From Pseudomonadota bacterium (GTDB lineage Bacteria > Pseudomonadota > Alphaproteobacteria > Rhizobiales > Xanthobacteraceae): a stretch of 11,293 nt of DNA. The stretch lies in the NCBI GenBank assembly GCA_023430245.1, contig JAEZBA010000655.1:1-11293 (forward strand). Direction: 5' to 3'. The translations under genes were made by a program, and so were the position numbers. Under the pieces are notes generated by a model that searched no databases, was not told where the DNA came from, and saw only the letters and a list, made by a program, of their open reading frames with translations. Every line of letters begins with the position of its first letter. Within the stretch, counting starts at the first letter, position 1. Of the stretch, positions 1 to 6,448 are shown piece by piece.

Positions 1-1152
1 GGCTACAAGGCCAATCCCGATTACGCGCTGGCCTGCGCCAGGGCCGCCTACGAGTCCGGCGCACGCTGGGTGGTTCTGTGCGACACCAATGGCGGCACGC
101 TGCCGCACGAAGTGGAAGAGATCGTCGGCGCGGTGGTGAAGGTCATTCCCGGAAACCATGTGGGCATCCATGCGCATAACGACACCGAACATGCGGTAGC
201 CAATTCGCTCGCGGCGGTGCGTGCCGGCGCGCGCCAGATCCAGGGCACCCTGAACGGCATTGGCGAGCGCTGCGGCAACGCCAATCTGGTTTCGATCATC
301 CCGACGCTGAAACTCAAGAAGGAATTCGCCGACAGGTTTGACATCAACGTCTCGGACGACCAGCTGAAGGCGCTGGCACCGGCCTCTCGCAAGCTCGACG
401 AAATGCTGAATCGTCCGCCGAACCGGCATGCGCCCTATGTCGGCGACTCAGCGTTCGCAACCAAGGCCGGCATTCATGCCTCTGCGCTTCTGAAGGAGCC
501 GGCAACCTACGAACATGTGCCGCCGGAAGCGGTCGGAAACCGTCGCCGCGTCCTGGTGTCGGATCAGGGCGGCCGCTCGAACCTGTTGTCTGAGCTCGAG
601 CGGATCGGCCTGGCCGTCGACAAGAATGACCCCCGCATTGCGCGTCTGCTAGACGAAGTGAAGGAGCGCGAGGCGCACGGCTACGCCTACGAGGGCGCCG
701 ATGCCTCGTTTGAATTGCTGGCGCGACGTGTGCTCGGCACGGTGCCGGATTATTTCGACGTCGAGCAGTTCGATGTGAATGTCGAGCAGCGTTACAACGC
801 GCTGGGCAAGCGCGTCACCGTGGCGATGGCGGTGGTCAAGGTGAAGGTCGCGGGCGAAACGCTGATTTCGGCGGGTGAGGGCAACGGTCCGGTCAATGCA
901 CTGGATGTCGCGCTGCGCAAGGATCTCGGCAAGTACCAAAAGCACATCGACGGGCTGAAGCTCACCGATTATCGCGTGCGTATCCTCAATGCCGGTACCG
1001 AAGCCGTGACCCGCGTGCTAATCGAAAGCGAGGACGAGGCGGGCGAGCGCTGGACTACGGTCGGCGTGTCGCCGAATATCATCGATGCCTCGTTCCAGGC
1101 GCTGATGGATTCGATCGTCTACAAGCTGGTGCGCTCGGGCGCCAAGGCGTGA
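1..1152 (+). CDS. cimA: Citramalate synthase, 3' part (5' end outside window)
   Basis: The reading frame is open from base 1 and ends at TGA 1150-1152, giving 383 visible residues; roughly the first quarter to third of the enzyme lies off the left edge. CimA condenses pyruvate with acetyl-CoA to (R)-citramalate, the threonine-independent entry to isoleucine synthesis. Visible residues 1-100 are the end of the HMGL-like TIM barrel, with the metal-binding HAHND motif (His57 and His59 of the visible part) followed by the TLNGIGERCGN motif. A linker region follows. The last ~130 residues (ASFELLARR onward) are the LeuA-type C-terminal dimer domain, which in this family binds the feedback inhibitor (isoleucine in CimA). 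The HAHNDTE and NGIGERCGNAN wording fits CimA better than 2-isopropylmalate synthase, but LeuA-like or homocitrate synthase paralogues are the alternatives. Its stop codon overlaps the start of the next gene. Confidence 0.9.
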   Translation, partial: GYKANPDYALACARAAYESGARWVVLCDTNGGTLPHEVEEIVGAVVKVIPGNHVGIHAHNDTEHAVANSLAAVRAGARQIQGTLNGIGERCGNANLVSIIPTLKLKKEFADRFDINVSDDQLKALAPASRKLDEMLNRPPNRHAPYVGDSAFATKAGIHASALLKEPATYEHVPPEAVGNRRRVLVSDQGGRSNLLSELERIGLAVDKNDPRIARLLDEVKEREAHGYAYEGADASFELLARRVLGTVPDYFDVEQFDVNVEQRYNALGKRVTVAMAVVKVKVAGETLISAGEGNGPVNALDVALRKDLGKYQKHIDGLKLTDYRVRILNAGTEAVTRVLIESEDEAGERWTTVGVSPNIIDASFQALMDSIVYKLVRSGAKA

Positions 1153-1523
1153 TCGATCACGTTTCCATCCCCGTCAGTGATTTGGGTCGCGCCGCAGCCT
1201 TCTACGAGATCGTGCTCGCCACCCTCGGCTACGCGAAGCTCGAGACGCGGCCGGCGACGGTTGCTTTCGGCAAGCGTTACTCCGAATTCTGGATCAACCA
1301 TAGGCCCGGTCTGCCGGCGCAACCAGACGGTAGTGGTGCTCACGTCGCGCTGCGCGCGGCCAGCCCTGAGATGGTCGATGCGTTTCACGCCGCGGCGCTT
1401 GCCGCCGGCGGCACCTCGGACGGTGTGCCCGCTCTTCGTCCGCATCACGGCGACGGCTATTACGCCGCCTATATCCGGGACGCGGATGGCAACCGGGTCG
1501 AAGCGGTGACGTTCCTCAAATAG
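1149..1523 (+). CDS. VOC-fold (glyoxalase/bleomycin-resistance-like) protein
   Basis: A 124-residue protein starting at GTG 1149, whose last two bases are also the first two of the cimA stop codon (GTGA overlap), so translation is probably coupled. It has the single-module vicinal-oxygen-chelate pattern: an IDHVSIPVSDL first strand, a DLGRAAAFYEIVL helix, and a C-terminal RDADGNRVEAV strand. His4, His65 and Glu118 fall where VOC proteins carry metal ligands, so a divalent-metal enzyme is plausible. Length fits one VOC domain. Family members include glyoxalase I, dioxygenases, isomerases and antibiotic-binding proteins; the substrate cannot be read from this sequence. No separate promoter is visible. 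The convergent LOG gene ends 3 bases downstream. Confidence 0.85.
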   Translation: MIDHVSIPVSDLGRAAAFYEIVLATLGYAKLETRPATVAFGKRYSEFWINHRPGLPAQPDGSGAHVALRAASPEMVDAFHAAALAAGGTSDGVPALRPHHGDGYYAAYIRDADGNRVEAVTFLK

Positions 1524-1526
1524 CGC

Positions 1527-2132
1527 TTACAGACGCTCGGCGGTGCCGGCTTCCATCAGCTTTTCGGCTTCCGCAATCGGGCGCGCAGCCTCCTGAAGCT
1601 TGGGGAGAATGTCCTCCACGCGATCGGCGACCAGCAAACTGACCGAAAGGCCGCTGCGGATGAACGCCAGCGCCCGCATGTGGTCAAGCAGCGCGCAGAG
1701 AGGATCCCAGAAACCACCGATATTGGCGGCCAGGATCGGCTTCTTATGGCGGCCGAGCTGCGCCCAGGTGAGTTGCTCGACCAGGTCCTCCAGCGTGCCG
1801 ACACCGCCTGGAAGGGCGACGAACGCGTCAGACCGCTCGAACATGATGCGCTTGCGCTCGTGCATGTCGCGGGTGACGATGAGTTCCTGCGCGTCGGTGA
1901 ACGGCCGTTCCTTGCTGGACAGGAACTCCGGGATGATGCCAGTGACCCGGCCACCCCGGGCGAGCGTGGAGGCCGCGACAGCGCCCATCAGCCCGACCGA
2001 TCCGCCGCCATAGACGAGGCCGATATCGTTCTCGGCCAGGATAGCGCCGAAGGCATGCGCCGCCTTGACGAAGTGCGGGTCGGTCCCCGGACCGGAACCG
2101 CAATAGACGCAGATATTACGAATCGTGCTCAT
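1527..2132 (-). CDS. LOG-family protein (cytokinin riboside 5'-monophosphate phosphoribohydrolase-like)
   Basis: A 201-residue LOG / lysine-decarboxylase-like Rossmann protein. I chose ATG at 2132 (MSTIRNICVYCGSG), because family members begin just before the ICVYCGS strand; an upstream ATG at 2201 would add 23 residues with no family resemblance. Motifs in order are ICVYCGS (7-13), LVYGGGSVGLMG (39-50), GIIPEFL (65-71), MHERK (90-94) and PGGVGTLED (108-116). LOG enzymes release free bases, such as cytokinins or adenine, from nucleoside 5'-monophosphates, using the MHxRK arginine and the last acidic residue of PGGxGTxxE. That Glu is Asp116 here. Such proteins are often annotated 'TIGR00730' or 'Rossmann fold'. 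The physiological substrate in bacteria is usually unknown, and lysine decarboxylase activity is not implied. Confidence 0.88.
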   Translation of the reverse strand: MSTIRNICVYCGSGPGTDPHFVKAAHAFGAILAENDIGLVYGGGSVGLMGAVAASTLARGGRVTGIIPEFLSSKERPFTDAQELIVTRDMHERKRIMFERSDAFVALPGGVGTLEDLVEQLTWAQLGRHKKPILAANIGGFWDPLCALLDHMRALAFIRSGLSVSLLVADRVEDILPKLQEAARPIAEAEKLMEAGTAERL

Positions 2133-2172
2133 GCATTCACTGTGGCATAGGGCGGAAAAGGCCGTAAGGGCG

Positions 2173-2201
2173 GGTATATCGCGGTTGATGTACAGGTCCA
2201 A
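2173..2201 (-). promoter_or_regulatory. Candidate sigma-70-like promoter for the LOG gene
   Basis: Read on the minus strand, TTGGAC (complement of 2196-2201) and TATACC (complement of 2173-2178) are separated by exactly 17 bases. The -10 box has four of six consensus bases and the -35 starts TTG. Transcription would begin near 2166, about 34 bases before ATG 2132. This is a pattern match only. The other divergent gene (2294 onward) has no equally good match in this gap; its best box is a weak TATATC at 2244-2249. Confidence 0.3.
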
Positions 2202-2250
2202 TGCGCCTATTCCAAGGATGCTAACAAACGGGCCGCAAGACCCTATATCC

Positions 2251-2265
2251 GCGGGGTAAACCCGC
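2251..2265. repeat. Short inverted repeat in the leader of the ABC exporter gene
   Basis: GCGGG (2251-2255), a 5-base loop GTAAA, and CCCGC (2261-2265) form a perfect 5-bp stem 28 bases before ATG 2294. It has no T-run, so it is not a convincing terminator. It could be a small operator or leader hairpin, or chance in GC-rich DNA. Confidence 0.25.
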
Positions 2266-2293
2266 TCACGACCAGGCTCTTCCCCGTTCGCTG

Positions 2294-4267
2294 ATGACCG
2301 ACACCACCGCCCCCACCGGCGAGGCCCCGAGGCCGCAAGTCACCGCGCAGAAGGGGTTGCTCCGGACGCTTTTGGCACTCTGGCCATATATCTGGCCGGG
2401 CGACCGGGCCGATCTGAAAATCCGGGTCGGCTGGGCGATGGTGCTGTTGCTGATCGCCAAGCTCGCCACCATTACGGTGCCCTTCACCTTCAAATGGGCG
2501 ACCGATGCGCTGGCCGGAAGTCCGAGCGCTCCGGTTTCCGGGTCCTCCTGGCTGACCTGGGTGTTGGCCGCTCCGGTCGCGATGACGATCGCCTATGGCG
2601 GCATGCGCATTCTGATGGCGGTGCTGACGCAGATGCGCGACGGCGTGTTCGCCAAGGTCGCAATGCATGCGGTGCGGCGGCTTGCGGACCTGACCTTCCA
2701 GCACATGCATCAGCTGTCCTTGCGCTTCCACCTGGAACGCAAGACCGGCGGCCTGACCCGCGTGCTGGAGCGGGGGCGGAACGGGATCGAGACCATCGTG
2801 CGGATGGTCATCCTGCAACTGATCCCGACCATCCTCGAAGTCGCACTGATCGTAGGCGTGCTGTTTTGGCAGTTCGACTGGCGCTACGTCGCCGTCATAC
2901 TCGGCACCGTCATTGCCTACATGGTCTACACCTATTACGCGACCGAATGGCGGATCGCTATCCGCAAGCGGATGAACGAGAGCGATACCGAAGCCAATAC
3001 CAAGGCCATCGATTCGCTGTTGAACTACGAGACCGTGAAATACTTTACCGCGGAGGAGCGCGAGGCGCAGCGTTACGATCGTTCGATGGAGCGCTACGAA
3101 AAGGCGAGTGTGCAGACCTATACATCGCTCGCCGTACTCAATGCCGGGCAGGCCGCGATCTTCACCGTCGGTCTTGGCGCAGTGATGGTGATGTGCGCAC
3201 GCGGCATCCAGGCCGGCACCAATACCGTCGGCGATTTCGTCATGATCAACGCCATGATGATCCAGCTCTATCAGCCGCTGAACTTCATGGGCATGGTCTA
3301 TCGCGAGATCAAGCAGGCGGTCACCGACATCGAGACCATGTTCCACATCCTGTCGCGCGATCCCGAGATCAAGGACAAGCCGGGCGCGCCGGCGCTGCAT
3401 GTCCGCGAGGGCGCGATCCGCTTCGACAATGTCAGCTTCGCCTATGAGGCGTCGCGGTCCATCCTCAAAGGTATCAGTTTCGAAGTCCCGGCGGGCCGTA
3501 CGGTCGCGATCGTTGGCCCCTCCGGCGCCGGAAAGTCGACGATTTCGCGGCTTCTGTTCCGCTTCTATGACGTGACCGGTGGCCGTATCCTGATCGACGG
3601 ACAGGACATCCGCGATGTGACGCAAGTCTCGGTCCGCGCCGCCATCGGCATGGTCCCGCAGGACACCGTGCTGTTCAACGATACGCTCCGCTACAATATC
3701 CGCTACGGCCGCTGGGAGGCGACCGACGCGGAGGTGGAAGAAGCGGCGCGGCTGGCGCAGATCGACGGGTTCATCCGCCAGAGCCCGAAGGGCTACGAGA
3801 CCGAGGTCGGTGAACGCGGGCTGAAGCTGTCGGGCGGCGAGAAGCAGCGCGTTGCCATTGCGCGGACGATCCTGAAAGCGCCGCCGATCCTCGTACTGGA
3901 CGAGGCGACGTCGGCGCTCGATAGCCATACCGAGAAGGAAATTCAGGATGCGCTCGAGCGGGTGTCGAAAAATCGCAGCACGCTCGTGATCGCGCATCGG
4001 CTTTCGACCATCGTGAATGCCGACGAAATCATCGTGCTGGAGGCCGGCCGCGTCGTCGAGCGCGGCACGCACTACCAATTGCTGGCGGGCGGCGGCCTTT
4101 ATGCCAGCATGTGGAATCGCCAGCGTGAGGCCGACGCCGCCCGCGAAAAGCTTGCGGCCGCTGGCGAGGATGTGGCACCGAACCGTAACCCGCCGCCGGT
4201 CGACGATGAGATATCTGAAACCGCCGATGGGCCGCTGTCGCGAGCGCCCATGGATGCACTGGAGTAG
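2294..4267 (+). CDS. Atm1-type ABC half-transporter (membrane domain fused to ATPase)
   Basis: A 657-residue half-transporter that would act as a homodimer in the inner membrane. Residues ~40-345 are an exporter-type six-helix membrane domain with the Atm1/HMT1 hallmarks TEWRIAIRKRMNE (218-229) and LLNYETVKYF (242-251), which line the glutathione-binding cavity in characterised members. Residues ~370-600 are the ATPase: Walker A GPSGAGKST (408-416), Q-loop PQDTVLF, signature LSGGE (512-516), Walker B ILVLDE (532-537) and H-loop His568. Bacterial Atm1 proteins export glutathione disulfide and metal-glutathione conjugates, and mitochondrial Atm1 supports cytosolic Fe-S assembly. A ~50-residue acidic/proline tail follows. 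ATG 2294 has no clear Shine-Dalgarno sequence. It is the first gene of a plus-strand run and carries the psd ribosome-binding site in its last codons. Confidence 0.93.
   Translation: MTDTTAPTGEAPRPQVTAQKGLLRTLLALWPYIWPGDRADLKIRVGWAMVLLLIAKLATITVPFTFKWATDALAGSPSAPVSGSSWLTWVLAAPVAMTIAYGGMRILMAVLTQMRDGVFAKVAMHAVRRLADLTFQHMHQLSLRFHLERKTGGLTRVLERGRNGIETIVRMVILQLIPTILEVALIVGVLFWQFDWRYVAVILGTVIAYMVYTYYATEWRIAIRKRMNESDTEANTKAIDSLLNYETVKYFTAEEREAQRYDRSMERYEKASVQTYTSLAVLNAGQAAIFTVGLGAVMVMCARGIQAGTNTVGDFVMINAMMIQLYQPLNFMGMVYREIKQAVTDIETMFHILSRDPEIKDKPGAPALHVREGAIRFDNVSFAYEASRSILKGISFEVPAGRTVAIVGPSGAGKSTISRLLFRFYDVTGGRILIDGQDIRDVTQVSVRAAIGMVPQDTVLFNDTLRYNIRYGRWEATDAEVEEAARLAQIDGFIRQSPKGYETEVGERGLKLSGGEKQRVAIARTILKAPPILVLDEATSALDSHTEKEIQDALERVSKNRSTLVIAHRLSTIVNADEIIVLEAGRVVERGTHYQLLAGGGLYASMWNRQREADAAREKLAAAGEDVAPNRNPPPVDDEISETADGPLSRAPMDALE
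4261..4264 (+). promoter_or_regulatory. Shine-Dalgarno of psd embedded in the preceding gene
   Basis: GGAG lies in the last sense codons of the Atm1-type gene, six bases before ATG 4271. It fixes the psd start and suggests translational coupling of the two genes. Confidence 0.6.
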
Positions 4268-4270
4268 TCA

Positions 4271-4969
4271 ATGTCGGTCATCCGATCGATCTCTTCGCAG
4301 CTTGTGCCGATCCATCCACAGGGAATGCCGTTTATCGGCGCCTTCGCGCTGGCCAGCCTGATCCTGTTCTGGTTCTGGTCGCCGCTCGGCTGGATCGGCA
4401 CCATTCTCACAGCCTGGTGCGCCTATTTCTTCCGCGATCCGCCGCGGGTCACGCCGGTGCGCGAGGGCATCGTGGTGTCGCCGGCCGACGGCCGCGTGAG
4501 CCTTGTCGTGAATTCGGTCCCGCCCCCCGAGCTTGATCTCGGCGAGAGGCCGTTGCTCCGGATATCGGTGTTCATGAGTGTGTTCGACTGCCACGTGAAT
4601 CGCGCCCCGGTCGCAGGGCGGGTCGAGCGCATCGTGTACCGCGCTGGCAGCTTTCTGAATGCCGATCTCGACAAGGCGAGCGAGGATAACGAGCGTAACG
4701 CGGTCGTAATCGCTACCGCTTCCGGGCGGGTAGGTGTGGTTCAGATCGCCGGCCTCGTGGCGCGGCGGATCCTTTGCTTCGTGCGCGAAGGTGAGCCGAT
4801 CGGCGTTGGCGACCGCTTCGGCATGATCCGGTTCGGGTCGCGGCTCGATGTCTATCTGCCCGAGGGTGCACGCGCGCTGGTGGCGGAAGGGCAGACCGCG
4901 ATTGCGGGAGAAACCGTGCTCGCCGATCTGAAGGGCTCGGAAGGCCCGCGCAACTTCAAGGTTGGCTGA
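4271..4969 (+). CDS. psd: Phosphatidylserine decarboxylase proenzyme
   Basis: A 232-residue Psd of the short, membrane-anchored alphaproteobacterial/archaeal-like type. It decarboxylates phosphatidylserine to phosphatidylethanolamine at the inner membrane. Residues ~20-52 hold one or two hydrophobic segments. The catalytic region follows with SPADGR (Asp73), FMSVFDCHVNR (His108) and the self-cleavage motif FGS (188-190). Cleavage between Gly189 and Ser190 should give a large beta chain and a ~43-residue alpha chain whose serine becomes the pyruvoyl cofactor. The start is ATG 4271, supported by GGAG at 4261-4264 six bases upstream, inside the end of the exporter gene. Only three bases separate it from that gene's stop. 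pssA follows 59 bases later, completing the two-step pathway. Confidence 0.95.
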   Translation: MSVIRSISSQLVPIHPQGMPFIGAFALASLILFWFWSPLGWIGTILTAWCAYFFRDPPRVTPVREGIVVSPADGRVSLVVNSVPPPELDLGERPLLRISVFMSVFDCHVNRAPVAGRVERIVYRAGSFLNADLDKASEDNERNAVVIATASGRVGVVQIAGLVARRILCFVREGEPIGVGDRFGMIRFGSRLDVYLPEGARALVAEGQTAIAGETVLADLKGSEGPRNFKVG

Positions 4970-5013
4970 GATCGCCTTCAGCGGCTCCGAAATGACAGGA
5001 TGCCGGATAGTCT

Positions 5014-5020
5014 GGTAGGG
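5014..5020 (+). promoter_or_regulatory. Shine-Dalgarno that decides the pssA start
   Basis: GGTAGGG ends 8 bases before ATG 5029 but only 2 bases before an in-frame TTG at 5023. The spacing favours ATG 5029 as the pssA start codon. Confidence 0.6.
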
Positions 5021-5028
5021 TATTGTCC

Positions 5029-5925
5029 ATGGTCTTCACACCCGTCGATCCCCAGGGCAGAGAGCCGCGCCGGCGGCGCTTCCGCGCCATACCGATCCGC
5101 CTGCTGCTGCCGAACATGATCACACTCCTGTCGCTCTGCGCAGGGCTCACGGCGATCCGTCTTGCGCTCGAGGGGCGGATCGAATGGGCGCTGGGCGCCA
5201 TCGTGTTCGCGGCGGTGCTTGACGGTGTCGACGGCCGGGTTGCCCGGCTCCTGAAGGGGCAGTCGCGTTCCGGCGCCGAACTCGACAGCCTCGCCGATTT
5301 CGTCAATTTCGGCGTTGTGCCAGGGCTCATCCTGTATTTCTGGGGGTTGAACGAACTCGGCGCCATTGGCTGGATCGCGGCGCTGGTTTTCGCCATCTGC
5401 ATGAGCCTGCGCCTCGCGCGCTTCAACGTGATGGCGGACGACCCGAACCGCCCGGTCTGGGCCGGCAATTTCTTCACCCGCGTGCCGGCGCCGGCCGGTG
5501 CCATCATCGTGCTGCTGCCGATCTATGTGACGCTCCTGGGCATGCCGCGGCTGACGACGCTGGCCTGCATCTACACGCTGGCGATCGCCTTCCTGCTGGT
5601 ATCGACGCTTCCGGTTTTGTCGGGAAAGAAACTCGGCACCCGGGTCGCGCCGAACATGGTGCTGCCGGTCTTCCTCGTGGTGGTGTTGTTCGTAGCTTTG
5701 CTGCTCAGCTATCCATGGTACGTGCTCACGATCGGCTCGCTTGCCTATATCGCGTCGTTGCCGTTCGGCTGGATGTCTTATCGTCAGCATATGCGCAAGG
5801 ACGCTGAAGCGGCGGCCGCCAAAGCGGCGCATGCGACGATTCATCCGCATTCCGTAGCGACGGGGGCGGCTCATCCCGTTGCAGCGCCCTCGGACGGCGA
5901 AGACCGGCCGAGCCGGCTGAACTGA
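5029..5925 (+). CDS. pssA: CDP-diacylglycerol--serine O-phosphatidyltransferase (phosphatidylserine synthase)
   Basis: A 298-residue integral membrane enzyme that transfers a phosphatidyl group from CDP-diacylglycerol to L-serine, making the substrate of Psd. The CDP-alcohol phosphotransferase signature DG-x2-AR-x8-G-x3-D-x3-D is complete: Asp68, Gly69, Ala72, Arg73, Gly82, Asp86, Asp90. After an arginine-rich N-terminus (REPRRRR), the LLPNMITLLSLCAG segment and several later hydrophobic stretches (~50-65, 95-130, 155-175, 185-205, 212-250) give the multi-helix topology of type II PssA. The last ~45 residues are an Ala/His/Pro-rich, probably disordered tail. I took ATG 5029 over TTG 5023 on ribosome-site spacing. 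It follows psd, the usual gene order in alphaproteobacteria. Confidence 0.94.
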   Translation: MVFTPVDPQGREPRRRRFRAIPIRLLLPNMITLLSLCAGLTAIRLALEGRIEWALGAIVFAAVLDGVDGRVARLLKGQSRSGAELDSLADFVNFGVVPGLILYFWGLNELGAIGWIAALVFAICMSLRLARFNVMADDPNRPVWAGNFFTRVPAPAGAIIVLLPIYVTLLGMPRLTTLACIYTLAIAFLLVSTLPVLSGKKLGTRVAPNMVLPVFLVVVLFVALLLSYPWYVLTIGSLAYIASLPFGWMSYRQHMRKDAEAAAAKAAHATIHPHSVATGAAHPVAAPSDGEDRPSRLN

Positions 5926-5954
5926 ACATTCGCTGTCGAAAGAAGGCGGTCGCG

Positions 5955-6416
5955 ATGGCGCGTGCGGTATCGGTCGGAAACCGCGGCGACATGCGGATTT
6001 GCGACACGGTGTTGCTGGACCACGTACAGCGCCGCACGCCACGTGGGCCAGTCACCGGGTTGCGAGGGACTACGGTCGAGCTTGCGCTTCCGGCCGGAAC
6101 CCACCTGCGCCACGATGACTGTCTGCTTCTTGACGGGGGTGGCGCGGTCGACATCGTGGCCCGTCCGGAGCTGCTGCTGGAGGTGCGCGCCGGGGATCTC
6201 GCGGCACTGTCGCGCGCGGCGTGGTTGCTCGGAGATCACCATATTCCCGTCGAAATTCACGCGCGGTATTTGCGTCTTCTGCGGACGGATTCGGCGGAAG
6301 GCTTGTTGCGTAGTCTGGATGTGACCGTGCGCCGCATCGAAGCGCCGTTCGAGCCGGAGGCCGGTGCTTATGATCACCATGTGAACGATCACCATCATGA
6401 GCCATCCGGCGCTTGA
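5955..6416 (+). CDS. ureE: Urease accessory protein UreE (nickel chaperone), without visible urease genes
   Basis: A 153-residue UreE-like protein. UreE is a cytosolic dimer that delivers Ni2+ to the UreG-containing urease maturation complex. The N-terminal part (~14-78) fits the UreE beta-domain (LPAGTHLRHDDCLLLDGG, then PELLLEVRAGD). The C-terminal part has WLLGDHHIPVEI, where His96 matches the conserved interface nickel ligand of the GNRH motif, then the family block VRRIEAPFEPEAGAYDHH. It ends in a short histidine tail with His141, 142, 146, 147 and 148. ATG 5955 has AGAAGG at 5941-5946, eight bases upstream. It lies 29 bases after pssA, and its stop overlaps a possible TTG of the next frame. 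No ureA/B/C/D/F/G is in the window. The N-terminal part is more divergent than the C-terminal part. Confidence 0.87.
   Translation: MARAVSVGNRGDMRICDTVLLDHVQRRTPRGPVTGLRGTTVELALPAGTHLRHDDCLLLDGGGAVDIVARPELLLEVRAGDLAALSRAAWLLGDHHIPVEIHARYLRLLRTDSAEGLLRSLDVTVRRIEAPFEPEAGAYDHHVNDHHHEPSGA
6372..6401 (+). repeat. 15-base tandem duplication coding the UreE histidine tail
   Basis: GATCACCAT occurs at 6372-6380 and again at 6387-6395, a 15-base period. In frame it encodes DHHVN then DHHHE, so the metal-binding tail looks like two copies of a five-residue unit. Confidence 0.6.
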
Positions 6417-6448
6417 CGTCACCGCAACGACTGCGATGGGCTGAGATC

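Noticed and set aside
2243..4078. 611-codon open frame on the minus strand opposite the Atm1-type exporter
   Set aside because: It is fully antisense to a gene with every expected ABC motif. Its product is rich in Arg/His/Asp with no recognisable domain, as expected for a shadow frame in GC-rich DNA.
5023..5028. TTG 5023 as the pssA start
   Set aside because: GGTAGGG would be only 2 bases away, too close, whereas ATG 5029 has the normal 8-base spacing.
5926..5954. Separate promoter or terminator between pssA and ureE
   Set aside because: The 29 bases hold only the ureE ribosome site; no hairpin or promoter pair was found.
4978..6042. 354-codon open frame on the minus strand opposite pssA
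   Set aside because: Antisense to a clearly real membrane protein gene; low-complexity Arg/His/Gln-rich product with no family resemblance.
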